Shown: piece after piece, positions 15,964 to 25,124 of the stretch
Layout: each line of letters starts with the position of its first letter
Position numbering within the stretch: the stretch's first letter is position 1
Origin: CATQHL01 sp965204655
GTDB taxonomy: Bacteria > Actinomycetota > Acidimicrobiia > Acidimicrobiales > CATQHL01
DNA length: 64,000 bases
Direction: 5' to 3'
Assembly: GCA_965204655.1 (NCBI GenBank)
Contig: OZ241998.1
Location: 1,922,001-1,986,000, forward strand
Made by a program: the position numbers and the translations under genes
Notes under the pieces: generated by a model
Seen by the model: only the letters and a program-made list of their open reading frames with translations
Told to the model about the DNA's origin: nothing
Databases searched by the model: none

Positions 15964-18630
15964 TTAGTTTCTGTAACAGTCCTGCAAGGGCACCATTCTT
16001 GCACCAAGGGATTGGTACCTCTGTTCATGGCAGGTCAGGATGAGAACTTGCATTTTCTTGGCCGCCTTGCGCAGCGCGGCCGACATCAGCCTAAAACGCT
16101 CGTCGTCGCTGTTGACAAGTGGGTCGTCCAAAATGATCGCAACTGGTTTGTTGTCTTCCTGGAGGATTTCCCCAAGGGCAAGTCGTGCAAGAACTGCGAT
16201 CTGCTCACGCGTCCCCACGCTCAGACTCTGGAACGGTTCCTCTAGGCCGTCTCTTTGCAGCGAATCGATCTCTAGGCTGTCAGCGTCCAAGTTGAGACTC
16301 GTGCGGGGTAGCACGTATCTCATGTAAGGCTGCAAGTGCTCTCTGACCGGCGCTATGAAAGTCTCTTTCGCTTCGCGTTCCGCCTTTTCCAGAGTTTCCT
16401 TTAGTAGTCGCCAAGCCTCGGCGTCTACTAAGAGGCGCTCCAGAGTTTGCTCTGCTTGTGTGTGTTTACTGCGTTCTTCTTCAACTTTCTCTCCCAGGCC
16501 GGTTTGCCCAATCGTTCGCAGTTCCACTTCCAGGTCGCGTGCCTGCTGCTTCTCTCTATCAATTTGTTGTTTTAGATTTGAAAGAACTTCCTGAGTTCGT
16601 TCTCGTTCGCTGCGTATGAGATCAGGTGACATTGCGTCAAGTTGTTCTGTGAGTTTGTCCAAAGCAAGCTCGCGTTCGTCGCGTCGTCTTTCGGCTTTGC
16701 TTAGTTCTTCCTTTAGCTGCTCGTCAGACTTGTTGGCACGCTCTGTATTAATGTCCTGCTCAAGGCTTTCCATGTCTCGTTTAGTTGTTTCAAAGGAAGT
16801 ACTGTTTTTGATCCACTCTTCTTTGGCTTCGGATAATTTCTTATTTTCTGCTTCAAGGATTCTCTCTGCCATTTTCCGCTCATTCTCGGCCTCTTCCTCG
16901 GCAGATAGGGCGTTCTCTTCCAATCTTTGCGCTTCTTGTTTTGAGACGGGATGCTCGTCTTCGTCAACCGTCATGGATGCTAAAGTCTCACGTTGGACTT
17001 TAATGTCGCTCTCTAAATGTTCCAATCCTTCTGGAACGATTCCATCTAGTAGTGCTTGCGCCTTTTCTCTTTCAATAAGCAGTTCGCTTTTTTTACGAAA
17101 GTTTTCTTCGGCTTCCCCTATAGAAGAATAACCAAGTTCGTCCAACGAAGATTTCAAATTGCTCTGAAGGTTATCAACTGTAATGCGACTGAGGCGTATG
17201 TCTTCGCCGCCTGGAGTTACTGTTAGCTCCCCAAATCCTTCTAGCTCCAGGGATGTCCGTTCTTTAATTCTGAGGGGAATGTCGGTGTCCACAATCAAGT
17301 CGTCAGTCCAGTCGTCAACGGTCACAATTTGGTCATCTGTGGGTGAAAATTCGATCGTGGTTGCGACGGCCTCAAGGGCAGCTCGTTTCCTGTCTAGTTC
17401 GGTTGCAATTTTCTTCAAAGAAACCAAATTTTCTTCGGTCACACCAATGGCTTTTGCAGAAATTCTGTAGTTGTCGACCTCTTCTTTGACCTTCTGTGCT
17501 CTATCCAATCTTTCTTCTAAAATGCCTAGTGATGCGAGCGCTTCTTCTCGTTTGAGTCTACGTTGAGCAGCTATTAGATCGCTTCTTGCCTTTTCGAAAT
17601 CTTTTCTAGCTTCCCTCATTTGTTCTTCGGCGAGACTTTGAGATTCGGTGGTTTCTCTGCGTGCTTCCTCAGATTGTTCCAGCAATTTCTTGGCATCAAG
17701 TATTGCCGATTTGTACTTTTTGAGCTTTTCGATCTTTGAATTCCGATTTGAGTGTTCATTTTCGATGATCTCAAAGGACTTTTCGGCCGCGTCTAACTCT
17801 GCCGATGCTATTTCACATTTGCCCTCTGTTTCTGCAAGGATTTTTTCGGCGTTTGCTGCTTTTTTTTCTTCGTTTTCGGCGTGACCAAGCGTGTCTTCTT
17901 TTTCGTAGCGCTCAAGCTTTTCTTTTATAATTTGCAATCGGTCGACTTTGCCTTCGTACTCAGAAAGTTCACTTTCGAGCTTGTTAACCTCTTTCTGCAA
18001 AGCTTCGACTTTGTCCTGCGCGTCCTTCAATTTTTGCTTTTCGCGGCCTGTTGGCGTGAAGTACTTGCTGTAGCGCTCATCGATCGCTTCTAGCAGTTTG
18101 CGCCCCCTTTCACCGCCTGTTACCTGCCCGACTTCGCCCTCAATGGCTTCGTGAACTGAAGAGAGAGTGTCTTGATTTAATTCAAGCGGATTGAACGCTC
18201 TGCCCTGTTCCACCCATAACAGACCTGAAAGCCCGTGATGTTTCTTTGAAGTTGCTCCTCGGGGAGACGTAAATCCTAGTATTTCTCTTAGTTTTTCTTC
18301 GGCGGCGGCGTTTTGCCATTTCTGTGAATTGCTTTCAAGCAGGGCGCTTGGCGATTGTATGAAACCTTTCTTGAGACGGTACTCCACATCGTTTGCTTCG
18401 AAGTCAACTCCTATTTCGGGGCGTACTTTGGAGCCGAATGGCAGCATCCCTTTGGCGGCTTTACCCGAATAATTGTGACGTTCAAAGAACGCTGCTTGCA
18501 GCGCCTTCAACATGGTTGACTTGCCTTCTTCGTTTTCGCCCACGACGACCGTCAAGCCTGTCCCGATGTTCTCAACCTCCACGTCCAGGAGTTTGCGGAA
18601 ATTCTTGACTGCTATGCGCCGTATATGCAT
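15964..18630 (-). CDS. SbcC/YhaN-like SMC-type ATPase
   Basis: This is the ATPase half of an SbcCD/Rad50-Mre11-like DNA end-processing complex. The N-terminus MHIRRIAVKNFRKLLDV leads to a Walker A, VVGENEEGKSTMLKAL. Two long coiled-coil arms occupy most of residues 190-760. The C-terminal lobe has the ABC signature-like SLSVGTREQIAVLARLALG and Walker B, VAIILDDPLVNSDDERF. A hinge lies near the middle, but I see no clear CxxC zinc hook. I chose ATG 18630, 4 bp after the sbcD-like stop; the frame also offers ATG 18654, overlapping that gene. It is somewhat AT-richer than the neighbours. Confidence 0.88.
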   Translation of the reverse strand: MHIRRIAVKNFRKLLDVEVENIGTGLTVVVGENEEGKSTMLKALQAAFFERHNYSGKAAKGMLPFGSKVRPEIGVDFEANDVEYRLKKGFIQSPSALLESNSQKWQNAAAEEKLREILGFTSPRGATSKKHHGLSGLLWVEQGRAFNPLELNQDTLSSVHEAIEGEVGQVTGGERGRKLLEAIDERYSKYFTPTGREKQKLKDAQDKVEALQKEVNKLESELSEYEGKVDRLQIIKEKLERYEKEDTLGHAENEEKKAANAEKILAETEGKCEIASAELDAAEKSFEIIENEHSNRNSKIEKLKKYKSAILDAKKLLEQSEEARRETTESQSLAEEQMREARKDFEKARSDLIAAQRRLKREEALASLGILEERLDRAQKVKEEVDNYRISAKAIGVTEENLVSLKKIATELDRKRAALEAVATTIEFSPTDDQIVTVDDWTDDLIVDTDIPLRIKERTSLELEGFGELTVTPGGEDIRLSRITVDNLQSNLKSSLDELGYSSIGEAEENFRKKSELLIEREKAQALLDGIVPEGLEHLESDIKVQRETLASMTVDEDEHPVSKQEAQRLEENALSAEEEAENERKMAERILEAENKKLSEAKEEWIKNSTSFETTKRDMESLEQDINTERANKSDEQLKEELSKAERRRDERELALDKLTEQLDAMSPDLIRSERERTQEVLSNLKQQIDREKQQARDLEVELRTIGQTGLGEKVEEERSKHTQAEQTLERLLVDAEAWRLLKETLEKAEREAKETFIAPVREHLQPYMRYVLPRTSLNLDADSLEIDSLQRDGLEEPFQSLSVGTREQIAVLARLALGEILQEDNKPVAIILDDPLVNSDDERFRLMSAALRKAAKKMQVLILTCHEQRYQSLGARMVPLQDCYRN

Positions 18631-18634
18631 TTGG

Positions 18635-19774
18635 TCAGTTCCCCATCCGAACATGCATCTCGTAAAGCTTTAGAAGAGCTTCTTTCGCCGTCTTGGCTTC
18701 CGTGTCGTATGAGTTGGACGCCTTTGCGCGTAATTGTTCCACTGCAGTACGCACAAACCCGCTTAGGTCGATTCGGTCGAGATCATCCTGACTTGGTTCG
18801 GGCGTCAAGTTCATTTCGATTTTCAAGTAGCGCAGAAGCGCTTTCCATTCCTCGATCACTCCTCTTAGCCGGTCATGGAGCGCAAAGTTTACGACCCCTG
18901 AAAGCTCTAGGCTCAGAAGCGTGTCTTGCGGGTTTGGCGCCAGCGTTTCTAGCCGTTGTTCCAGGTTCTTCAGGTCTTCATCGGAGTAGATCGTAATCTC
19001 TTCTTCTTTCCACTCATACCGCCCCACGCGGACTTTCTCCACCGAAGGAAGCGTTCCTGCCCGGTCGATGCTGACGACTAGGACGTTGCCGGGATCTTTG
19101 GATCTGAAGCGGTCTGGCTCTGGAGTTCCGGAATACCAAGTGCGGTCGTTGATCTGGAGTGTCCCGTGCCAGTCCCCGAGGGCCAGATAGTCCAGTTCCG
19201 CCGCTTCGGCGCGGTTCAGCGCAACAGGGTTCGGCGTATTCGAGTCAGGCAGGAATTCCCGCACCGAGCCGTGCGCCATGCCCACTCGTATGGCCCCAGA
19301 CTGTGGCTCGCAGTGGTTGAACCAAGCGGTCAGGTCGTCGACTTCATGCCGCCTCTCCAAAACGGCAGGCAGGATCGTCAAAGCACCTTCCTTGAGCCTC
19401 AGCGGCTCTTCGGGCTTGAGAAGGAAATGCAAGTTTCCGGATTCCTGATTCTTGCTGACCAAGATGCGCTGAAAGCGGCTCCAGACGGATTCTGCGAGGG
19501 CTGGATCGTGGTTCCCGGGGATGAAGACCCAGTCTCCTTTGAACGTTCGGGTGGCGTTCAGCGCCTGGAGAATCGTCTTATCCGCTACGGCGTTGGAGTC
19601 GAAAACGTCGCCGCAGACGAGAATAGCGTCGGCCTGTCGCTCCTGCGCCAGCCGCGCAACGGCCTCCACGGTTGCGATTCGCTGCTCGCGCAGCGCAGCG
19701 CCGTCGTCGCCTGGGATGCTGGCGAATTGCGTTCCTAACTGCCAGTCGGCAGTGTGAATTATCGTGGCGCCCAT
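18635..19774 (-). CDS. SbcD/YhaO-like metallophosphoesterase nuclease
   Basis: This Mre11-like nuclease subunit (379 residues) has the calcineurin-type motifs ATIIHTADWQLG (residues 3-14), ILVCGDVFDSN, FIPGNHDPA and, further on, GMAHGSVRE and LALGDWHGTLQ. It precedes the SMC-type ATPase by 4 bp, and the pair should act as one complex on DNA ends or hairpins. A degenerate copy of its 5' region is found at 14835-14938. The bacterial family includes both house-keeping SbcCD and YhaON-like pairs; which applies here is open. Confidence 0.92.
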   Translation of the reverse strand: MGATIIHTADWQLGTQFASIPGDDGAALREQRIATVEAVARLAQERQADAILVCGDVFDSNAVADKTILQALNATRTFKGDWVFIPGNHDPALAESVWSRFQRILVSKNQESGNLHFLLKPEEPLRLKEGALTILPAVLERRHEVDDLTAWFNHCEPQSGAIRVGMAHGSVREFLPDSNTPNPVALNRAEAAELDYLALGDWHGTLQINDRTWYSGTPEPDRFRSKDPGNVLVVSIDRAGTLPSVEKVRVGRYEWKEEEITIYSDEDLKNLEQRLETLAPNPQDTLLSLELSGVVNFALHDRLRGVIEEWKALLRYLKIEMNLTPEPSQDDLDRIDLSGFVRTAVEQLRAKASNSYDTEAKTAKEALLKLYEMHVRMGN

Positions 19775-19893
19775 TCAGCCCTTCATCGTATAGTGCTGTC
19801 TGTGTCTAGCCAACCCCTTGCATCGCCGCAGTTCTAGCGGGTCACTCGTAGGCCCTAATCCCGGGCCGTAATCCCGAAGGCTTATCTACGCGC

Positions 19894-19913
19894 TTGTTAA
19901 TAATTGTTAATAA
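19894..19913. promoter_or_regulatory. Tandem TTGTTAATAA element upstream of the membrane-protein pair
   Basis: The 10-mer TTGTTAATAA occurs twice head to tail in an otherwise GC-rich gap (19775-20036). The position fits a promoter or activator site for the genes starting at 20037. No other gene is seen in this gap. Confidence 0.45.
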
Positions 19914-20036
19914 ACTTTGCTTAACGCGCTAGAATGTCCAGCAACAAGGCGTCTATGGTCAGTCTCGGCGACCTAACGGCAACGACAATCGGCTGGTGCC
20001 GGCCAGCCTGTCACAGAAAGATGGTGGAAACCAACA

Positions 20037-20513
20037 ATGGACAACGCCGTAATAGTCAACCCTATGAAGAAAGTCATGCTCTTAGTTCCGATTTGCGCGT
20101 TGGTGTTGCTGTCGGTCTCGGTGTACCTGATCTCGCGCAGTTCAGACAATGTTGCAGACATTTCAAACAATGTCTCTGATGTTTCAGTGAATTTCGAAAG
20201 AGCCGCAAGCAACGCCATTTCCCTGGCTGAGGATATGACACCTACAATGATTGAAGGTCGGTCTTACATGGCCTTTCCCGAGGAGAACGTCTCTCAGATA
20301 ATCGCAAACCGGGGGGTGCTGATTGCGGAACGTGACGCAATGCAAGATGAGCGGGACAAACTAAATGCAGAACGCGACAGGCTCACTAGAGACACGACGA
20401 TCACGATCACCCTTGCGATGTTTTTTGTGGTAGCATCCTTTGTGTTGGCGTTTTTTCTTCCCGGATCAAAGCCGGAGACCGTTGAAGAGGCTGAGGCCAA
20501 GTCTTCTGAATGA
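20037..20513 (+). CDS. Two-TM membrane protein, sensor-like, paralogue of the next gene
   Basis: No named family is recognised. The 158-residue protein has an N-terminal membrane helix (MLLVPICALVLLSVSVYLI), an extracytoplasmic helical stretch with DNVADISNNVSDVSVNFERA and RDAMQDERDKLNAERDRL, and a second helix (ITLAMFFVVASFVLAFFLP) with a short acidic cytoplasmic tail. The helices closely match those of the next gene, so the two are paralogues, with the loop shortened here. The layout recalls four-helix-bundle sensors, but there is no HAMP, kinase or methyl-accepting domain. A second start, ATG 20064, would also give a good membrane protein. Confidence 0.75.
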   Translation: MDNAVIVNPMKKVMLLVPICALVLLSVSVYLISRSSDNVADISNNVSDVSVNFERAASNAISLAEDMTPTMIEGRSYMAFPEENVSQIIANRGVLIAERDAMQDERDKLNAERDRLTRDTTITITLAMFFVVASFVLAFFLPGSKPETVEEAEAKSSE

Positions 20514-21370
20514 ACAAAAACCCTTATGATTACTTTGCCGGGAGTCGACGTTGGGCATCTAAGTCATTTACCGCCGAGACTGCAGAAGGGTCAGACCCGA
20601 TGCGTCGGATTATGTTCATTGTACCTATCTGCGCCTTGGTGCTTCTAGCGGTCTCGGTGTTTCTGATTACGGAGTATTCGGGTAACTCTCGAGTTCTTTT
20701 CGATTCTTGGCAAGACCGGGACAACTTCTACTTCCATGCTGATGAGTTGCACCAGAATTACGAAGATTTGACGCGTATGGCGCGAAGTTACGTAGCCACC
20801 GGCGACGAGCGTTACCTAGGGTACCACCAGGCGATACAAGATATTCAAGCTGGGAAAGTACCTCGCCCTAGAGACTATAACCTGGCGTATTGGGACTTCG
20901 TTCTCGACAGCAACAGTCCATCTGGGTCGAGTGGTCAACTGGAACTAGAAGGCCAGACTGTTCCGCTGCTCGACTTGTTGGTTGAGACTGGCGTAGACGG
21001 AAACGAGACTTCGTTGTTGCATGAGGCTGAACACAATTCGTCAGTTCAGATTGAAATGGAAAGCTCGGCAATAGCCGCCGCTCAGGAAGGCAATTCTCAA
21101 GAGGCGAATGACTTGTTGTATTCCGCAGAGTACCTGCGCGCAAAGGCGCAAGTGATGAATCCCCTTCTAGCAGCCGTACAGTCGTATGACGAAGGGTCGC
21201 TCTCGGAGATATCCGAATTGGAAGAGCGAAACAACAGGCTAAGAGTCGAACTTCTTGTGATCGTCAGCCTCTTGATTTTCTTTGTTGTGAGCTCTTTCGT
21301 GCTGGCGTTTTTCATTCCCCATTCAGGGAAGAAGAAACCGAAGGAAAAAACAGAAGAGACATCGGACTGA
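20510..21370 (+). CDS. Two-TM protein with chemoreceptor-like sensor domain but no output domain
   Basis: The start overlaps the previous stop by 4 bp, so the two are co-translated. The 286-residue protein has a membrane helix (IMFIVPICALVLLAVSVFLI, about 34-53), a roughly 190-residue outer domain and a second helix near 250-270, then a Lys/Glu tail. The outer domain has LTRMARSYVATGDERYLGYH and QAGKVPRPRDYNLAYWD, patterns I know from the ligand-binding modules of chemoreceptors and sensor kinases. No signalling domain follows. It may act as a co-sensor for a kinase elsewhere or form a membrane complex with its paralogue. Confidence 0.8.
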   Translation: MNKNPYDYFAGSRRWASKSFTAETAEGSDPMRRIMFIVPICALVLLAVSVFLITEYSGNSRVLFDSWQDRDNFYFHADELHQNYEDLTRMARSYVATGDERYLGYHQAIQDIQAGKVPRPRDYNLAYWDFVLDSNSPSGSSGQLELEGQTVPLLDLLVETGVDGNETSLLHEAEHNSSVQIEMESSAIAAAQEGNSQEANDLLYSAEYLRAKAQVMNPLLAAVQSYDEGSLSEISELEERNNRLRVELLVIVSLLIFFVVSSFVLAFFIPHSGKKKPKEKTEETSD

Positions 21371-21479
21371 ACTGCTTATCTGCCTCAGTCCTATGACCCC
21401 TGCGCAACTATGCGTAACGACTAAGGGTCGGTACAGCCAGATTTTCCTAAGCGACACGTTCGTAGGGTGGCAGCCTTGT

Positions 21480-23039
21480 TCAAACCATCCGCCCCGGCGG
21501 TTCTGGAGGCAGACCTGAAGGCATGCCCCTCAGTCCTTGGATGCGGGCGCTGCGTCTGAAGATGAGAATCAGCAGGTAGGTCTGCAGCAGGGTGGCGGCG
21601 GTCAGCGTCAGCAGGCTGGCCGAAAATCCGCCTCCGGCGTCTGCGATTGCGCCCACCGTCAACGGGCCTGTGAAGCCCCCTATTTCGCCAGCGCTGAAGA
21701 AAAGTCCGCTGGCCACCCCCATGTTTCGACTGTCGGTGCCGGGCACCCGCATCAACACCATCAGCGAAAGGCCTACGAGTCCGAAGCGGAAGAAACCCAC
21801 CAGGGCCACGAACGGCGCAGCGGCCATTCCTGAGATGACGGCGAGCATCGCCACCGTCGCCGCTAGGCAGAGGGACGTCACTACCGGCAGCCAGATGCGA
21901 TTGGAGTCCTTGCCAAGGTGGGGAAGCAGGAGAGAGCCCGCTGCGCCTGCCCCATATGAAACGGCGGTGATGAAGCCTGCGGCGCTGGCCGACACACCTC
22001 CGTCTTCAAGGATCTTGGGCATCCAGTTGTTCAGCCCATGGTTCACGAAAAACACAGATACGGCCAGCAAGAGCACCAACTGCATGGATCGTTCGCGCAT
22101 GAGCGTCATCGATGGCGACCTCCTCGGCGGCGCCGCCCCTTGAGTTTCTGCGCCAGACGACCTGTCCAGCGCCCCCTCGCCCGTTTCAGCCGCTTCTGTT
22201 CCCGTTGCGTCTGTCTTGCCATCCATCGCCGCGGCGTTAGTTCCCCGCGCTGCGTCCGTCTCCCCCGATCCCGCCATAACCTCCGTTCCTCCGGGCGCTT
22301 CCGCAGTTCCGTCTGCCCCCTCCCCTCCGGCGCTGTTTCTGTTAGGAAACGTCAGCCACAGCAACCCGCTCCCGGCGGTTGCCGCGGCCAGCACGAAAAC
22401 CACTCCTCTCCAGGTCCCACCCACCAAAGGCAGAATCACGCTGTTCGCCAGCGCCAAGGCGACGATCTGGCCTCCCATCGGCCCAGTCAGATACAGACCC
22501 GTGGCCAGCGCTCGTTCCCGCTCCGGGAAATGGGTGACGACGAGTTTCGGCGCCCCATTGGAGACGAGTGGAGCGCCCAACCCGAAGACGCCGACAGCAA
22601 TGAAAAGGTCGACCCCGTCGTTCGCCATCGCCCGTAACACCCCCGAGAGGCACATGAGGGCGGTTCCCAGGAACAACGCCCATCGCAGACCGATGCGGTC
22701 TAGCAGCCAACCGCAGGGCAGTGAAGCGATTATGAACACCAGCGGCCAAGCCCCCAGGATGGCGCCCAGGCTGGATTTGGAAAGTTCCAGTTCGGCGCTG
22801 ACCGGCGTGAGCAGGGGAGCCAGAGAGGTGACGATCAGGCCGAAAGAGAAGTAGACCACCCAGAGACCGCCCAGCAGTATCCAGCGCTGAGAACCAGGCG
22901 AATGCCGAAAGTCGGGCGAAGGTTCGTTGTTGGATGGCTGCTCGCTGAATGAATCAGGCGGCCGTTCGGCGCGGGGCTTCGCCGTTCGGTCGGAAGGCGA
23001 GTCGGGCTCGTCGCCTTCCAGAGGATCGGGCGGGCTCAA
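21480..23039 (-). CDS. MFS transporter with long disordered tail and central loop
   Basis: A major facilitator permease of about 12 helices: the first helices start at WILLGGLWVVYFSFGLIV, with the loop motif GWLLDRIGLRWALFLGTALM after TM2. The central cytoplasmic loop (about 235-300) is expanded by Gly/Thr/Ala/Glu-rich low-complexity sequence, and the N-terminal 50 residues are Pro/Ser/Asp-rich. The second half resumes with QLVLLLAVSVFFVNHGLNNW. It overlaps the end of the amidohydrolase gene by 4 bp, so it may import or export that enzyme's substrate. The specificity is unknown. Confidence 0.9.
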   Translation of the reverse strand: MSPPDPLEGDEPDSPSDRTAKPRAERPPDSFSEQPSNNEPSPDFRHSPGSQRWILLGGLWVVYFSFGLIVTSLAPLLTPVSAELELSKSSLGAILGAWPLVFIIASLPCGWLLDRIGLRWALFLGTALMCLSGVLRAMANDGVDLFIAVGVFGLGAPLVSNGAPKLVVTHFPERERALATGLYLTGPMGGQIVALALANSVILPLVGGTWRGVVFVLAAATAGSGLLWLTFPNRNSAGGEGADGTAEAPGGTEVMAGSGETDAARGTNAAAMDGKTDATGTEAAETGEGALDRSSGAETQGAAPPRRSPSMTLMRERSMQLVLLLAVSVFFVNHGLNNWMPKILEDGGVSASAAGFITAVSYGAGAAGSLLLPHLGKDSNRIWLPVVTSLCLAATVAMLAVISGMAAAPFVALVGFFRFGLVGLSLMVLMRVPGTDSRNMGVASGLFFSAGEIGGFTGPLTVGAIADAGGGFSASLLTLTAATLLQTYLLILIFRRSARIQGLRGMPSGLPPEPPGRMV

Positions 23040-24001
23040 TAGCCCAGAAATTTCAAGGCGTTGCGGGTTAGTTCCTCTATGTCCAGTCCGGCTTCCCTAG
23101 CTGCTCTAACAGGATCTTTGGCGGCCATATCAAAGGGGTAATCCGACCCCAGCGCCAGCTTGTCCGCCCCGGCGGCTTCAGCTAGGAAGCGGGCGGAGGC
23201 GGGGCTGTGAGTAAGCGTGTCCGACCAGATGCAGCGTCTGAAGATCTCACTGGGCTTCTCCCTGCAGTCGGCGGAGACGTCCGGACGCGCCGACCACCCG
23301 TGATCCCAGCGCCCCAGTATGTAGGGAGCGCACCCGGAGCCGTGCAGGAAAGCCAACCTCACGTCCTCGAGTTCGCTCACTAAGCCGGACAGGATGGCGG
23401 CGCCGATGGCTGCAGCCGTCTCCGTCGGGTTGCCCAGCAGGTTGATCAGGTAGTGGTGCCCCAGCCCCGGCCCGGGGAGCTGCATGGGGTGCACGATCAT
23501 GCACATGTCCAGCCGATGAGCCTCCCGCAGAGCAGTCTTCAACGGATCTTGTTCGAAAGACACTCCATTCACCAGCGGCGGGACGGTGAAACCGCGGATC
23601 ATTTCAAACTCTTTCAGGCGGCGCATTTCCTCCAAGGCCGCGTCTAGGTCGGCCAGCGGCAGCGACCCGAGCCCGCGCAGCCGATCGGGCGCCTGCTCGC
23701 ACAAGCGCAGGAGTCCGTCGTTGACCGAGGCGATGTACGTCGCGGCCCTCTCCCCCGAAGCGTCAAGCGCAAACGAGAACGGGGGCGGAGACATGGCGCG
23801 CACGGCCAAGTCGTGAAGGTCCATGTCTTCGAGGATCAGATCTAGCTTGTGCATCGTGTCGGTGCGTATCGACAAAGAAAGGTTGCCTAGGTGCAACTCT
23901 CCGTTAACTTCCCGGAGGACTAATTCGCCGTCTGCGGTGGGGATAATTAGGCAGTCGTCCGGCAGGACATGAGCGTGAATGTCAATTGGGCCTGGTTGCA
24001 T
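23036..24001 (-). CDS. ACMSD-like amidohydrolase/decarboxylase
   Basis: A metal-dependent TIM-barrel enzyme of the aminocarboxymuconate-semialdehyde decarboxylase family. Visible ligands are IDIHAHVLP near the start, a His in MCMIVHPMQL, a His in LAFLHGSGCAPYI, and the catalytic Asp in LALGSDYPFD. Family members decarboxylate or hydrolyse aromatic-derived acids. I place the start at ATG 24001 (MQPGPIDIHAHV), since the frame upstream to 24073 adds an unrelated 24-residue leader. It is co-translated with the MFS transporter downstream. Confidence 0.88.
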   Translation of the reverse strand: MQPGPIDIHAHVLPDDCLIIPTADGELVLREVNGELHLGNLSLSIRTDTMHKLDLILEDMDLHDLAVRAMSPPPFSFALDASGERAATYIASVNDGLLRLCEQAPDRLRGLGSLPLADLDAALEEMRRLKEFEMIRGFTVPPLVNGVSFEQDPLKTALREAHRLDMCMIVHPMQLPGPGLGHHYLINLLGNPTETAAAIGAAILSGLVSELEDVRLAFLHGSGCAPYILGRWDHGWSARPDVSADCREKPSEIFRRCIWSDTLTHSPASARFLAEAAGADKLALGSDYPFDMAAKDPVRAAREAGLDIEELTRNALKFLGY

Positions 24002-24158
24002 GGCTTTCTCCAGCATTGGTTGACGGTTCAGAGTGGTTGACGGTTCAATCAACAGCGTTCGGTGCGCGGACATGGCACGCTAGCAGCGCTCCGCTGTTCG
24101 CAGCCGCAGCTAGTTAGTTTTGGCGCAACCCAGATTGCGGAGGCGCCCCAAGCAGAAC

Positions 24159-25070
24159 CTAAGCCGCCGCTTGCGGCCCAATACCTGGAATTGTGCCCTC
24201 AGGCAGGGAAAGCACGTGCTCAGCTATCTCTTCTGGTTTGGACAGCCATACTTCGTCTCGACTGCTGCTGATGTGCTCGAGGGCAGCCCGCAAGTGCTTC
24301 AGACGGAAAGGCTGGCCAACCAGGAAAGTGTGCAGGGAGATTGAGCACACCAGAGGCTGCTGCGCCGAAAGACGGAGCATCTCGTCGAATTGGTCGGTTA
24401 CCATCTCTGCGAACATAGGTCCGGTGTGATGGCGCAAGACCAGTGCGCCTACGTCGTTTAACTCCAGCGGATACGGGATGCTGAGCAACGGGCCAGACCT
24501 CGTCTTGAGCCAGATCGGCTGGTCGTCGCACGGAGATTGAAGCGTGTAGGTGTATCCCGCCTCCACTAGAAGATCGCTGGTCACCGCCGACTCTGCGATG
24601 TATGGGCCTAGCCAGCCTTTCGGTCGCCTGCCCCAGTGCTTCGTGATGATCTCCGTCGTCTCGGCGATGAGGCGGGCCTCGTCCTCCTCCCAGAGGCCGT
24701 CGCTGCGTTCGGAGTTCGTCCGGCCGTGAGCGATTATTTCGTCGCCCCGCTCGATGATCTTGGCAATTATGTCGGGGTAGAGCTCCATTGCGGTCGCGTT
24801 TACGTTGTGCGACCAGGGGAAGTCCAGGTCGTCGAATACGTCGAACATTCTCCAGATGCCGACGCGGTTTCCATAGTCACGCCATGCGTAGCTGCGGTAG
24901 TTCGGGGGAGCACTCACAGCCGAGTCGTTAAGACCGATGCCGGCTTTAAAAGCGAAGTGCTCTATGTTGTTTGATAAGCACACGGCCAGCCGAGTTCCGT
25001 TCGGCCACTCATAAGTGGGACGGTCGTTGATCGACACGTAGTCATAGCGGTTGTTGGCGGGCAGTTTCAT
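24159..25070 (-). CDS. Polysaccharide-deacetylase-fold (allantoinase PuuE-like) hydrolase
   Basis: The 303-residue protein fits the NodB-homology group that includes PuuE-type allantoinase and peptidoglycan deacetylases. Motifs: CLSNNIEHFAF at the first-motif position (Asn/Glu instead of the usual Asp pair), EIIAHGRTNSER with the metal His, GWLGPYIAES at motif 3, and a late SISLHTFLVGQPF with the general-acid His region. There is no signal peptide, so it acts in the cytoplasm, probably on a small amide or ureide, in line with the nearby amidohydrolase genes. It may share a transcript with the amidohydrolase/MFS pair. Confidence 0.85.
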   Translation of the reverse strand: MKLPANNRYDYVSINDRPTYEWPNGTRLAVCLSNNIEHFAFKAGIGLNDSAVSAPPNYRSYAWRDYGNRVGIWRMFDVFDDLDFPWSHNVNATAMELYPDIIAKIIERGDEIIAHGRTNSERSDGLWEEDEARLIAETTEIITKHWGRRPKGWLGPYIAESAVTSDLLVEAGYTYTLQSPCDDQPIWLKTRSGPLLSIPYPLELNDVGALVLRHHTGPMFAEMVTDQFDEMLRLSAQQPLVCSISLHTFLVGQPFRLKHLRAALEHISSSRDEVWLSKPEEIAEHVLSLPEGTIPGIGPQAAA

Positions 25071-25124
25071 GAACTTTCCTTTTGGAAGTTGTATTGGCGG
25101 TTAAAGGGTTAAAGTTGCCTAGCT

